The notes below the pieces were generated by a model that was not told the origin of the DNA, searched no databases, and saw nothing but the letters and a program-made list of their open reading frames with translations. A stretch of 64,000 nt of DNA, from positions 16,373-80,372 of the forward strand of contig NZ_SLWN01000023.1 in NCBI RefSeq assembly GCF_004342025.1, given 5' to 3'. Below, in pieces: positions 22,782 to 33,769 of this stretch (position 1 is the first letter of the stretch; the number at the start of each line of letters is the position of its first letter). The stretch comes from Kribbella steppae (GTDB lineage Bacteria; Actinomycetota; Actinomycetes; Propionibacteriales; Kribbellaceae). The translations under genes and the position numbers were made by a program.

Positions 22782-23538
22782 GGAAGACCCCATCGATCAC
22801 CTGGCCGAGTTCGAGCGGACGGCCGCGGAGTTCGCGGCCGTTCTCGATCGCGTCGACCCATCCACGGCGGTGCCCGGCTGCCCCGGCTGGACCGTGGCCG
22901 ACCTGGCCCTGCACATCGGTTCCGGCCAGCGCTGGGCCGCTTCCATCCTGCTCAGCGGCACCGGCCAGCGGGTCCCCGAAGTCCTGCGTACGACGATCTC
23001 GTGGGCCGACTGGTATGGCGGCACGACCGCTGCACTGGCAGCCGCGATCCGGGCCGTCGACCCGGACGAGCCGTGCTGGAACTTCGCACCGGTGGAACAG
23101 CGCGCCGGATTCTGGTCCCGTCGGCGCCTGCATGAGACGGTGATCCACCTCGTGGACGCCGTCCAGGCCGAGGCCGGTCCGGATCAACGGTCGGCCAGTG
23201 GTCTTACCGTCGTACCTGCGGAGGTCGCGGCCGACGGGGTCGACGAGGTGTTCGGGGTGTTCCTGCCCCGGATGCTGGCCCGCGGGTTCGCGCCGGCGGT
23301 CACCCGGCAGGTCGGCGTACGGGCCACCGACACCGGTGACGAATGGACGCTCACGCCTGTGGCAGAAGGGGATCGACCGCAGGTCGAGCGCGGCAAAGCG
23401 ACCGGTGAAGCCGTCGTCTCGGGGACGGCGGCCGAGCTCGATCTCTGTCTCTGGAAACGCTTGCCCGGCAGCGTTCTGACGGTCGAGGGAGACCCTGCGG
23501 TGGCAGCCGCTTTCCTGGCCGGCACAGTCACGCCGTAG
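22774..23538 (+). CDS. Maleylpyruvate isomerase (MDMPI/DinB) family protein
   Basis: This 254-residue protein starts at GTG 22774, overlapping the previous gene. The N-terminal domain is the mycothiol-dependent maleylpyruvate isomerase type of the DinB superfamily: VPGCPGWTVADLALHIGSG with one metal-ligand histidine, and RRLHETVIHLVDA with more histidines (about 115-125). The C-terminal part is the small MDMPI_C domain (WTLTPVAEGDRPQ, LCLWKRLPG). Family members usually act as thiol-dependent enzymes using mycothiol. The substrate is not evident from context; it is probably co-translated with the hydrolase. Confidence 0.85.
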   Translation: MSEEDPIDHLAEFERTAAEFAAVLDRVDPSTAVPGCPGWTVADLALHIGSGQRWAASILLSGTGQRVPEVLRTTISWADWYGGTTAALAAAIRAVDPDEPCWNFAPVEQRAGFWSRRRLHETVIHLVDAVQAEAGPDQRSASGLTVVPAEVAADGVDEVFGVFLPRMLARGFAPAVTRQVGVRATDTGDEWTLTPVAEGDRPQVERGKATGEAVVSGTAAELDLCLWKRLPGSVLTVEGDPAVAAAFLAGTVTP

Positions 23539-23590
23539 ACCCTGTAGACTGACTCTGCGGAAGCACCTCAGCGGCGAGCGGTTACTCATT

Positions 23591-23619
23591 TTGACCGTGC
23601 TTGAGGCAGCCGCTAGTCT
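23591..23619 (+). promoter_or_regulatory. rpsL (str operon) promoter
   Basis: TTGACC at 23591-23596 and TAGTCT at 23614-23619 are spaced by 17 bases, a near-consensus sigma-70 promoter. Transcription would start near 23626, giving a leader of about 190 bases before rpsL. Confidence 0.8.
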
Positions 23620-23744
23620 TAACGATCGTGCCCGGGTCATCCTGGGCCGTCATGCGTGCCCCTCGGTCGTTCGGGTCTGCGCGCGTGGCACGGGACACCT
23701 GCCGACAAGCTGGAAGATTACGGCTTCGGTACGCCCGTGCGCAC

Positions 23745-23775
23745 GCGACACACCCGACCGCGGGGGTCAGGCAAC
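23745..23775 (+). promoter_or_regulatory. Leader motif shared by str and S10 operons, copy 1
   Basis: GCGACACACCCGACC, one variable base, CGGGGGTC and then a GCAAC end are found 45 bases before rpsL and again at 28408-28438 before rpsJ. GACC can pair with GGTC around the loop. It is probably an RNA-level control element or a shared transcription/processing signal. Confidence 0.7.
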
Positions 23776-23819
23776 AGCAGCAGCAGAAGAAAGCCGGACG
23801 ACAGAAAGAGACCTACGCG

Positions 23820-24194
23820 GTGCCCACCATTCAGCAGCTGGTCCGCAAGGGCCGCCAGGACAAGGTGTCCAAGAACAAGACGCCCGCCCTGAAGGGTTCC
23901 CCTCAGCGTCGCGGTGTGTGCACGCGCGTTTACACCACCACGCCGAAGAAGCCGAACTCGGCTCTTCGCAAGGTTGCGCGTGTCCGCCTGACCAGCGGCA
24001 TCGAGGTCACCGCGTACATTCCCGGCGTCGGCCACAACCTGCAGGAGCACTCGATCGTGCTCGTGCGTGGCGGTCGTGTGAAGGACCTTCCGGGTGTCCG
24101 GTACAAGATCATCCGCGGGTCGCTCGACACCCAGGGTGTGAAGAACCGCAAGCAGGCCCGCAGCCGTTACGGCGCGAAGAAGGAGAAGAGCTAA
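23820..24194 (+). CDS. rpsL: 30S ribosomal protein S12
   Basis: This 124-residue protein of the decoding centre starts at GTG 23820 (MPTIQQLVRKGRQ); frames that extend upstream run through the leader and are not credible. The streptomycin-related lysines K43 (TPKKPNSA) and K88 (GRVKDLPG) are both wild type. It is the first gene of the str operon, and its stop TAA overlaps the rpsG start by one base. The leader holds a near-consensus promoter and the motif shared with rpsJ. Confidence 0.98.
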   Translation: MPTIQQLVRKGRQDKVSKNKTPALKGSPQRRGVCTRVYTTTPKKPNSALRKVARVRLTSGIEVTAYIPGVGHNLQEHSIVLVRGGRVKDLPGVRYKIIRGSLDTQGVKNRKQARSRYGAKKEKS

Positions 24195-24664
24195 TGCCGC
24201 GCAAGGGCCCGGCCCCGAAGCGCCCGGTCATCATCGACCCGGTCTACAGTTCGCCGCTCGTCACCCAGTTGATCTCCAAGATCCTGGTCGACGGCAAGAA
24301 GCAGATCGCGCAGAGCATCGTCTACACCGCGCTCGAGGGCACCCGCACCAAGACCGGCACCGACCCGGTCATCACCCTCAAGCGTGCGCTGGACAACGTG
24401 AAGCCGAGCATCGAGGTGAAGAGCCGCCGGGTCGGTGGCGCCACCTACCAGGTGCCGATCGAGGTCAAGCCGGGCCGCTCCACCACCCTGGCGCTGCGCT
24501 GGCTGACGACGTACTCCCGCGCCCGTCGCGAGAAGACCATGTCCGAGCGCCTGATGAACGAGATCCTGGACGCGTCGAACGGTCTGGGTGCCTCGGTCAA
24601 GCGCCGCGAGGACACGCACAAGATGGCCGAAGCCAACAAGGCTTTCGCCCACTACCGCTGGTGA
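24194..24664 (+). CDS. rpsG: 30S ribosomal protein S7
   Basis: This 156-residue primary 16S rRNA-binding protein of the 30S head starts at ATG 24194 (MPRKGPAPKR) in a one-base overlap with rpsL. Typical features are DPVYSSPLVTQLISKILVDGKK, the beta-hairpin region VGGATYQVPIEV, and the C-terminal KRREDTHKMAEANKAFAHYRW. Length equals the family norm. It is the str operon's likely feedback regulator by analogy with E. coli S7; no S7-like leader was identified here. Confidence 0.98.
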   Translation: MPRKGPAPKRPVIIDPVYSSPLVTQLISKILVDGKKQIAQSIVYTALEGTRTKTGTDPVITLKRALDNVKPSIEVKSRRVGGATYQVPIEVKPGRSTTLALRWLTTYSRARREKTMSERLMNEILDASNGLGASVKRREDTHKMAEANKAFAHYRW

Positions 24665-24735
24665 TCCGGGGTCCGATCCGGACCCCAGCGTTCACCCCTT
24701 TGACGCAGTACAGAATCGAGAGGTAGACCACCGAG

Positions 24736-26847
<2,112 letters not shown>

Positions 26848-26921
26848 TCTCTCGCTCCTGACCAACACCCCCAAAGCGCGTCGGCGTACGGCGTAGTCAA
26901 CATTTATCTAGGAGGGCCCCA

Positions 26922-28115
<1,194 letters not shown>

Positions 28116-28121
28116 TCACAC

Positions 28122-28163
28122 GAGGTCCGCGAGGGCTCGCAACCCTGAGCCCCCGCGGACCTC
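28122..28163 (+). terminator. Terminator 1 after tuf
   Basis: GAGGTCCGCG-A-GGGCTC pairs with GAGCCC-C-CGCGGACCTC, a 16-bp stem with one mismatch and an 8-base loop, 6 bases after the tuf stop. Confidence 0.85.
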
Positions 28164-28170
28164 TGCTTTG

Positions 28171-28206
28171 CGCCTGATCCGGCGCTCAGGTGGGCCGGAT
28201 CAGGCG
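28171..28206 (+). terminator. Terminator 2 after tuf
   Basis: CGCCTGATCCGGC pairs perfectly with GCCGGATCAGGCG (13 bp, 10-base loop) 7 bases after the first hairpin. Two back-to-back hairpins insulate the str operon from the S10 operon. Confidence 0.85.
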
Positions 28207-28286
28207 TGAGGCCACCCGATTGGCGTTTCGATGCCGATCTAGGGCACAATATTCAGGTTGCTCAGGCGAGGCCGCCGGGGCGCGCC

Positions 28287-28304
28287 CCAGACCATCTGGT
28301 CTGG
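28287..28304 (+). promoter_or_regulatory. S10 leader hairpin A
   Basis: CCAGACC-ATCT-GGTCTGG is a perfect 7-bp stem with a 4-base loop in the rpsJ leader. No T-tract follows, so it is not an obvious terminator. Confidence 0.6.
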
Positions 28305-28313
28305 CTGGTGCGC

Positions 28314-28345
28314 CGGACCGGAGACCATGCCGAGGTTCCGGTCCG
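28314..28345 (+). promoter_or_regulatory. S10 leader hairpin B
   Basis: CGGACCGGA and TCCGGTCCG form a perfect 9-bp stem with a 14-base loop, 9 bases after hairpin A. Confidence 0.6.
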
Positions 28346-28407
28346 AGACCGGGCCCCGATCACCATTCCAGGTCGATGAAGCGGTGAGTCGCGCGCGTTC
28401 CGCGTCC

Positions 28408-28438
28408 GCGACACACCCGACCTCGGGGGTCGGAGCAA
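28408..28438 (+). promoter_or_regulatory. Leader motif shared by str and S10 operons, copy 2
   Basis: GCGACACACCCGACC, then T, then CGGGGGTC, then GGAGCAAC. The first 24 bases match the rpsL copy at 23745 except at one base. Here CCGACC can pair fully with GGTCGG around TCGGG. It lies 37 bases before rpsJ. Confidence 0.7.
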
Positions 28439-28474
28439 CGCAACGAAGACGATAGAGAAGGACGAAGCGAAGCG

Positions 28475-28783
28475 ATGGCGGGACAAAAGATCCGCATCCG
28501 GCTGAAGGCCTACGACCACGAGGTCATCGACAGTTCGGCGCGCAAGATTGTCGACACGGTGACGCGTACTGGTGCGAAGGTTGCTGGCCCGGTGCCGTTG
28601 CCGACGGAAAAGAACGTGTTCTGCGTCATCCGCTCGCCGCACAAGTACAAGGACAGCCGCGAGCACTTCGAGATGCGCACCCACAAGCGGCTCATCGACA
28701 TCATCGACCCCACGCCGAAGACCGTCGACTCGCTGATGCGGCTCGACCTGCCGGCCGGTGTCGACATCGAGATCAAGCTCTGA
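28475..28783 (+). CDS. rpsJ: 30S ribosomal protein S10
   Basis: This 102-residue 30S head protein also serves in antitermination complexes as NusE. ATG 28475 opens MAGQKIRIRLKAYDHEVIDSS. The extended rRNA-binding loop is EKNVFCVIRSPHKYKDSREHFEMRTHKR, split here by its conserved SPHKYKDSREHFE core. It is the first gene of the S10 operon, with rplC after 16 bases. The leader carries two hairpins and the shared motif, so it is probably regulated at the leader. Confidence 0.98.
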   Translation: MAGQKIRIRLKAYDHEVIDSSARKIVDTVTRTGAKVAGPVPLPTEKNVFCVIRSPHKYKDSREHFEMRTHKRLIDIIDPTPKTVDSLMRLDLPAGVDIEIKL

Positions 28784-28799
28784 GGGACGCGAACAACCA

Positions 28800-29456
28800 A
28801 TGAGCAAGCTAAAGAACACGCGCGGTCTGCTGGGCACCAAGCTCGGCATGACCCAGACCTGGGACGAGAACAACCGCGTCGTCCCCGTGACCGTGATCCA
28901 GGCCGGCCCGTGCGTCGTGACCGAGGTTCGCACCTCGGACAGCCACGGGTACGACGGCGTCCAGATCGCGTTCGGCGACATCGACCCCCGCAAGGTGAAC
29001 AGCCCCATGCGCGGCCACTTCGACAAGGCCGGGGTGACGCCGCGGCGCCACCTGCTGGAGCTGCGTACCGCCGACGCGAGCGAGTACACGCTGGGCCAGG
29101 AGATCAAGGCCGAGGCGTTCGCCGCTGGTGAGCTGGTCGACGTCTCCGCCACCAGCAAGGGCAAGGGCTTCGCCGGTGTGATGAAGCGGCACGGCTTCCA
29201 CGGCCTCCGCGCCACCCACGGTGTGCACAAGAAGCACCGCTCGCCGGGTTCGATCGGCGGCTGCGCCACCCCGGGCCGGGTCTTCAAGGGCCTGCGGATG
29301 GCCGGCCGGATGGGCAACGAGAACGTCACCACGCAGAACGTGTCGGTCCACGCGATCGACACCGAGCGCGGCCTGATCCTGCTCAAGGGCGCCGTCCCCG
29401 GTCCGAAGGGCGGCCTCGTGCTGATCCGCAACGCCGCGAAGGGAGCTGCCAAGTGA
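28800..29456 (+). CDS. rplC: 50S ribosomal protein L3
   Basis: This 218-residue protein binds near the start of 23S assembly. ATG 28800 (MSKLKNTRGLLGTKLGMTQ) is chosen over the longer open frame since GLLGTKLGMTQ is the conserved N-terminus. The finger loop reaching towards the peptidyl transferase centre is GFAGVMKRHGFHGLRATHGVHKK in part, with RSPGSIGG and the PGRVFKG segment following. It overlaps rplD by 4 bases (GTGA), so coupling is likely. Confidence 0.97.
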   Translation: MSKLKNTRGLLGTKLGMTQTWDENNRVVPVTVIQAGPCVVTEVRTSDSHGYDGVQIAFGDIDPRKVNSPMRGHFDKAGVTPRRHLLELRTADASEYTLGQEIKAEAFAAGELVDVSATSKGKGFAGVMKRHGFHGLRATHGVHKKHRSPGSIGGCATPGRVFKGLRMAGRMGNENVTTQNVSVHAIDTERGLILLKGAVPGPKGGLVLIRNAAKGAAK

Positions 29457-30145
29457 GCACCGTCGACGTCGTCGTCGTGAAGGGCGACAAGGTCAGCAAG
29501 AAGGGCTCCGCCGAGCTTCCGGCCGAGCTGTTCGACGTCCAGGTCAACATTCCGTTGATCCACCAGGTCGTGGTGGCCCAGCTGGCCGCGGCCCGTCAGG
29601 GCACGCACAAGGTCAAGCGCCGGGGCGAGGTGTCCGGTGGTGGCGCCAAGCCGTACCGCCAGAAGGGCACCGGTCGCGCCCGGCAGGGTTCGATCCGCGC
29701 GCCGCAGTTCACCGGCGGTGGCGTGGTCCACGGCCCGACGCCGCGCGACTACAGCCAGCGGACCCCGAAGAAGATGATCGCCGCCGCGCTCCGCGGTGCG
29801 CTCTCGGACCGGGCCCGCGACGGCCAGGTGTTCGTGGTCGAGAAGTTCATCGACGGTGACAAGCCGTCGACCAAGACCGCGCTCAAGGTGCTGTCCGAGG
29901 TGACCGACCCGGGTAAGGCCCTGGTCGTCGTCGAGCGCGCCGACGAGCTCAGCTGGCTGAGCCTGCGCAACGTGCAGCACGTGCATCTGATCGCCGCCGA
30001 CCAGTTGAACGCGTACGACGTACTGGTCAGCGACGCGGTCGTGTTCACCCAGAGTGCGCTCGAGGCGTTCGTCGCCGGCGCGCCGAAGGGCAAGTCCGTG
30101 AAGGCTGTCGCGACGTCGACCGAAGCCGAGGAGGTAGAAGCATGA
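29453..30145 (+). CDS. rplD: 50S ribosomal protein L4
   Basis: This 230-residue protein lines the exit tunnel. It starts at GTG 29453. The extended loop with RRGEVSGGGAKPYRQKGTGR and ARQGSIRAPQFTGGG-VVHGPTPR is intact; this loop meets the macrolide site and has no obvious resistance-type change. In E. coli L4 represses the S10 operon. The C-terminal tail (STEAEEVEA) is acidic. It overlaps rplW by ATGA. Confidence 0.97.
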   Translation: MSTVDVVVVKGDKVSKKGSAELPAELFDVQVNIPLIHQVVVAQLAAARQGTHKVKRRGEVSGGGAKPYRQKGTGRARQGSIRAPQFTGGGVVHGPTPRDYSQRTPKKMIAAALRGALSDRARDGQVFVVEKFIDGDKPSTKTALKVLSEVTDPGKALVVVERADELSWLSLRNVQHVHLIAADQLNAYDVLVSDAVVFTQSALEAFVAGAPKGKSVKAVATSTEAEEVEA

Positions 30146-30447
30146 GCCACGGAGTCAACAAGGATCCGCGCGACGTGCTGCTGCGGCCGGTCGTGAGCGA
30201 GAAGAGCTACGGCCTGCTGGACGAGCAGAAGTACACGTTCGAGGTCGAGCCGAGCGCCAACAAGACCGAGATCAAGCTCGCGGTCGAGAAGGTGTTCAAG
30301 GTCAAGGTCAGCGACGTCAACACCATCAACCGCAAGGGCAAGCGCCGCCGGACCCGGTCCGGCTGGGGCAAGCGCCCGGACACCAAGCGGGCGATCGTGA
30401 CCCTCAAGGGTGACGACCGCATCGACATCTTCGGAGGCCAGTCGTAA
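30142..30447 (+). CDS. rplW: 50S ribosomal protein L23
   Basis: This 101-residue protein sits at the tunnel exit and docks trigger factor and signal recognition particle. ATG 30142 overlaps the rplD stop. Typical segments are DVLLRPVVSEKSYGLLDE, NKTEIKLAVEKVFKVKV and the loop KGKRRRTRSGWGKRPDTKRAIV. Its last base is the A of the rplB ATG, so the genes are tightly coupled. Confidence 0.97.
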   Translation: MSHGVNKDPRDVLLRPVVSEKSYGLLDEQKYTFEVEPSANKTEIKLAVEKVFKVKVSDVNTINRKGKRRRTRSGWGKRPDTKRAIVTLKGDDRIDIFGGQS

Positions 30448-31280
30448 TGGGTATCCGCAAATACAAGCCGACGACGCCGGGCCGCCGTGGCTCGAGCGTG
30501 GCCGACTTCGTCGAGCTCACCCGTTCGACCCCGGAGAAGTCGCTGCTGCGTCCGCTCCCGAAGAAGGGCGGCCGGAACAACTCCGGCAAGATCACCACCC
30601 GGCACCAGGGCGGCGGTCACAAGCGGGCGTACCGGCTGATCGACTTCAAGCGGTACGACAAGGACGGCGTCCCGGCGAAGGTGGCCGAGATCGAGTACGA
30701 CCCGAACCGCACCGCGCGGATCGCGCTGCTGCACTACGTCGACGGCGAGAAGCGCTACATCCTCGCGCCGGCGAACCTGAAGCAGGGCACGATCGTCGAG
30801 AACGGCCCGGCCGCCGACATCAAGGTCGGCAACAACCTGCCGCTGCGCAACATCCCGGTCGGCTCCACGGTGCACGCCGTCGAGCTGCGCCCGGGTGGCG
30901 GCGCCAAGATGGGCCGCTCGGCCGGTGCCAGCATTCAGCTGGTCGCGAAGGAGGGCCGGATGGCCACCCTGCGGATGCCGTCCGGCGAGGTCCGGATGGT
31001 CGACGTGCGCTGCCGCGCCACCCTCGGTGAGGTCGGCAACGGCGAGCAGTCGAACATCAACTGGGGCAAGGCGGGCCGGATGCGCTGGAAGGGCAAGCGC
31101 CCGACCGTTCGCGGTGTCGCGATGAACCCGGTCGACCACCCGCACGGTGGTGGTGAGGGCAAGACCTCGGGTGGACGCCACCCGGTGTCCCCGTGGGGCA
31201 AGCCTGAGGGGCGTACCCGCACCCGCAAGGAAAGCGACCGCATGATCGTCCGGCGCCGCAAGGCCGGCAAGAAGCGCTGA
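30447..31280 (+). CDS. rplB: 50S ribosomal protein L2
   Basis: This 277-residue protein is needed for subunit joining and peptidyl transfer. It starts at ATG 30447. Visible motifs include GGRNNSGKITTRHQGGGHK at the N-terminus, GRSAGASIQLVAKEG in the middle, and the C-terminal VDHPHGGGEGKTSGGRHPVSPWG with the conserved histidine of the HPHGGGEG loop. Length is the family norm. rpsS follows after 14 bases. Confidence 0.98.
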   Translation: MGIRKYKPTTPGRRGSSVADFVELTRSTPEKSLLRPLPKKGGRNNSGKITTRHQGGGHKRAYRLIDFKRYDKDGVPAKVAEIEYDPNRTARIALLHYVDGEKRYILAPANLKQGTIVENGPAADIKVGNNLPLRNIPVGSTVHAVELRPGGGAKMGRSAGASIQLVAKEGRMATLRMPSGEVRMVDVRCRATLGEVGNGEQSNINWGKAGRMRWKGKRPTVRGVAMNPVDHPHGGGEGKTSGGRHPVSPWGKPEGRTRTRKESDRMIVRRRKAGKKR

Positions 31281-31294
31281 TAGGAGCCGGCCAG

Positions 31295-31576
31295 ATGCCA
31301 CGCAGTCTGAAGAAGGGCCCGTTCGTCGACCACCACCTGATGAAGAAGGTGGAGGTGCAGAACGAGAAGGGCACCAAGAACGTCATCAAGACCTGGTCCC
31401 GCCGATCGATGATCGTGCCGGACATGATCGGTCACACGCTGGCGGTGCACGACGGCCGCAAGCACGTGCCCGTGTTCGTGACGGATGCGATGGTCGGGCA
31501 CAAGCTCGGCGAGTTCGCTCCGACCCGGACGTTCAAGGGTCACGAGAAGGACGACCGGAAGTCACGGCGTCGCTGA
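31295..31576 (+). CDS. rpsS: 30S ribosomal protein S19
   Basis: This 93-residue protein of the 30S head binds S13 and contacts 23S helix 38. ATG 31295 (MPRSLKKGPFVDHHLMKK) follows TAGGAGCC. The conserved HDGRKHVPVFVTDAMVGHKLGEF is present in two adjoining strands. The C-terminal GHEKDDRKSRRR is basic. 50 bases lie before rplV. Confidence 0.97.
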   Translation: MPRSLKKGPFVDHHLMKKVEVQNEKGTKNVIKTWSRRSMIVPDMIGHTLAVHDGRKHVPVFVTDAMVGHKLGEFAPTRTFKGHEKDDRKSRRR

Positions 31577-31626
31577 CCCCTGGTCAGTGACGAAGCGAAA
31601 GCAACCTACGGAGAGATTCGAACATC

Positions 31627-32193
31627 ATGAGCGTTCAAGAGCGTAGGGCGATCAGCGCCCGTCGCGAGAGCCTGCTGGGCGACGAGCCCGGGGCCTTCGC
31701 GGTCGCGCGCTTCGTCCGCGTGACGCCGATGAAGGCGCGCCGCGTGGTCGACCTGGTGCGCGGTCTGGGCGTCGACGACGCACTCGCCACTCTGAAGTTC
31801 GCCCCGCAGGCCGCTGCCGCGACCGTGTACAAGGTCGTCGACAGCGCTGCGGCGAACGCCGAGGGCACCGAGCACCTGAGCCGGGCCGACCTGGTCGTGG
31901 CGAAGGCCTTCGTGGACGAGGGTCCGACGCTGAAGCGTCACCGCCCGCGTGCACAGGGCCGGGCCACCCGGATCGACAAGCGGACCAGCCACATCACCGT
32001 CGTGGTCGCGCCGCGGGTCGAGGAAGAGCCGCCGGCCGAGGCCAAGAAGGCGGACACCAAGAAGGCTGCCAAGAAGGCTCCGGCCAAGAAGGCCGCGGCT
32101 GAGAAGGCCACCGCCGACAAGGCGCCGGCCAAGAAGGCCACCGCCAAGAAGTCGGCTGCCAAGAAGGCCACCGCTGAGAAGAAGGAGTCCTGA
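31627..32193 (+). CDS. rplV: 50S ribosomal protein L22 with Ala/Lys-rich tail
   Basis: The protein has 188 residues. The core (about 20-130) is normal L22: ARFVRVTPMKARRVVDLVRG, the tunnel beta-hairpin region VDEGPTLKRHRPRAQGRA and the C-terminal RTSHITVVVA. After residue 137 comes a tail of some 50 residues built of KKA/EKA/DKA repeats (AKKAPAKKAAAEKATADKA). Such histone-H1-like tails are common on actinobacterial ribosomal proteins but absent in E. coli L22 (110 residues). The start ATG 31627 gives an N-terminus somewhat longer than in E. coli. Confidence 0.96.
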   Translation: MSVQERRAISARRESLLGDEPGAFAVARFVRVTPMKARRVVDLVRGLGVDDALATLKFAPQAAAATVYKVVDSAAANAEGTEHLSRADLVVAKAFVDEGPTLKRHRPRAQGRATRIDKRTSHITVVVAPRVEEEPPAEAKKADTKKAAKKAPAKKAAAEKATADKAPAKKATAKKSAAKKATAEKKES

Positions 32194-32195
32194 CT

Positions 32196-33041
32196 GTGGG
32201 ACAGAAGGTAAACCCGCACGGGTTCCGTCTCGGCATCAGCACCGATCACAAGAGCCGCTGGTACGCCGACAAGCTGTACAAGGACTACGTGGGCGAGGAC
32301 GTCAAGATCCGCCGCCTGCTGAGCAAGGGCATGGAGCGCGCCGGTATCTCCCGCGTGGAGATCGAGCGCACCCGTGACCGCGTCCGCGTCGACATCCACA
32401 CCGCCCGTCCGGGCATCGTCATCGGTCGCCGCGGCGCCGAGGCGGACCGGATCCGGGGCAGCCTGGAGGAGCTCACCGGCAAGCAGGTGCAGCTGAACAT
32501 CCTCGAGGTGAAGAACGCCGAGGTCGACGCCCAGCTGGTCGCGCAGGGCGTGGCCGAGCAGCTGTCCGGCCGCGTGGCGTTCCGCCGCGCGATGCGCAAG
32601 GCGATGCAGACCACCATGCGTGGCGGCGCCCTGGGCATCCGGATCCAGTGCTCCGGCCGGCTCGGTGGCGCGGAGATGTCGCGGTCGGAGTTCTACCGTG
32701 AGGGCCGGGTGCCGCTGCACACGCTCCGCGCGGACATCGACTACGGCTTCTACGAGGCCCGCACGACCTTCGGCCGGATCGGCGTGAAGGTCTGGATCTA
32801 CAAGGGTGACGTGGCCGGCTCGCGCGCCGAGCGGGAGGCGCAGGCCGCCGCCCGGGCCGCGACCCAGCAGCGCCGTCCGGCTCGCCGCGACGACCGCGGT
32901 GGCCGCAGTGACCGCGGCGACCGGGGTGGCCGTGGTGGCGACCGCCGGGACGACCGTCGGGAGCAGCGCAACGCGGCCCCGGCTGCCGAGGCGCCCGCTG
33001 CGGCCGACAAGCCCGCCGAGACGACCGGAACGGAGAGCTGA
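32196..33041 (+). CDS. rpsC: 30S ribosomal protein S3 with Arg/Gly/Asp-rich tail
   Basis: The protein has 281 residues and starts at GTG 32196 (MGQKVNPHGFRLGI). The KH domain shows IVIGRRGAEADRI, with the GxxG loop being GRRG. The C-terminal domain has RTTFGRIGVKVWIYKGD-like ARTTFGRIGVKVW. After residue 215 there is a tail of about 60 residues rich in R, D and G (DDRGGRSDRGDRGGRGGDRR) ending in acidic/Ala-Pro sequence. E. coli S3 has 233 residues. The tail may bind RNA near the mRNA entry; this is inference. Confidence 0.97.
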   Translation: MGQKVNPHGFRLGISTDHKSRWYADKLYKDYVGEDVKIRRLLSKGMERAGISRVEIERTRDRVRVDIHTARPGIVIGRRGAEADRIRGSLEELTGKQVQLNILEVKNAEVDAQLVAQGVAEQLSGRVAFRRAMRKAMQTTMRGGALGIRIQCSGRLGGAEMSRSEFYREGRVPLHTLRADIDYGFYEARTTFGRIGVKVWIYKGDVAGSRAEREAQAAARAATQQRRPARRDDRGGRSDRGDRGGRGGDRRDDRREQRNAAPAAEAPAAADKPAETTGTES

Positions 33042-33044
33042 ACA

Positions 33045-33464
33045 ATGCTCATCCCCCGCAAGGTCAAGCACCGCAAGCAGCACCACCCGAAGCGCTCCGG
33101 CGCTGCCAAGGGTGGTACCACGCTGGCCTTCGGTGACTTCGGCATCCAGGCGCTGGAGAGCCACTACGTCACCAACCGGCAGATCGAGTCCGCGCGTATC
33201 GCGATGACCCGGCACATCAAGCGTGGCGGCAAGGTGTGGATCAACATCTACCCCGACCGCCCGCTGACCAAGAAGCCGGCCGAGACCCGGATGGGTTCCG
33301 GTAAGGGTTCGCCGGAGTGGTGGATCGCCAACGTCAAGGCCGGTCGCGTGATGTTCGAGCTGTCCGGCGTACCGGAGGACATCGCTCGCGAGGCCATGCG
33401 CCGCGCGATCCACAAGTTGCCGATGAAGTGCCGCTTCATCACCCGAGAGGCAGGTGAGAACTGA
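33045..33464 (+). CDS. rplP: 50S ribosomal protein L16
   Basis: This 139-residue protein organises the A-site tRNA region of the 50S. It starts at ATG 33045 (MLIPRKVKHRKQHHPKRSG). The loop near the peptidyl transferase centre is RMGSGKGSPEWWIANVKAG, with the GKG and the arginine (MTRHIKRGGKVWI) conserved. It ends KLPMKCRFITREAGEN. Its stop overlaps the rpmC ATG. Confidence 0.97.
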   Translation: MLIPRKVKHRKQHHPKRSGAAKGGTTLAFGDFGIQALESHYVTNRQIESARIAMTRHIKRGGKVWINIYPDRPLTKKPAETRMGSGKGSPEWWIANVKAGRVMFELSGVPEDIAREAMRRAIHKLPMKCRFITREAGEN

Positions 33465-33769
33465 TGGCTACGACCGTAACCGCCGCAGAGCTGCGGAACC
33501 TGGGTCGGGACGAGCTGCTGGCGAAGCTCAGTGAAGCCAAGGAGGAGCTGTTCAACCTCCGGTTCCAGGCTGCCACGGGTCAGCTGGAGTCCCACGGCCG
33601 GCTGCGCGCCGTCCGCAAGGACATCGCCCGCATCTACACGGTGCTGACCGAGCGCGCGCTCGGCATCACCGAAGAGGTCGACGCCGCGCCCGCCGCGGCC
33701 GAGGACGCCGTCGAGGCTGACGACGCCGAGACCGCGGACGACAGCGAGAAGGCCGGGAGCAAGGCATGA
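33464..33769 (+). CDS. rpmC: 50S ribosomal protein L29 with acidic tail
   Basis: The protein has 101 residues. The L29 core is residues about 5-70: AAELRNLGRDELLAKLSEAKEELFNLRFQ, then QLESHGRLRAVRKDIARI. After residue 72 there is a tail rich in Asp, Glu and Ala (AAEDAVEADDAETADDSEK). L29 is usually 60-80 residues and ends after the second helix, so the acidic tail is an extra. L29 sits at the exit tunnel next to L23. ATG 33464 overlaps the rplP stop, and the stop overlaps rpsQ. Confidence 0.96.
   Translation: MATTVTAAELRNLGRDELLAKLSEAKEELFNLRFQAATGQLESHGRLRAVRKDIARIYTVLTERALGITEEVDAAPAAAEDAVEADDAETADDSEKAGSKA

Larger units (their letters stand above)
28207..28474 (+). promoter_or_regulatory. 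S10 operon promoter and leader region
   Basis: No gene fits in these 268 bases. A candidate promoter is TTGGCG (28220-28225) with CACAAT (28245-28250), a 19-base spacer. The leader has two perfect hairpins: CCAGACC-ATCT-GGTCTGG at 28287-28304, and CGGACCGGA with TCCGGTCCG at 28314-28345. The shared str/S10 leader motif follows at 28408-28438. The region ends with the purine-rich rpsJ ribosome-binding site. Confidence 0.6.

Noticed and set aside
23591..23819. Coding extension upstream of rpsL
   Set aside because: It covers the promoter and leader; S12 length and its conserved N-terminus fix the start at 23820.
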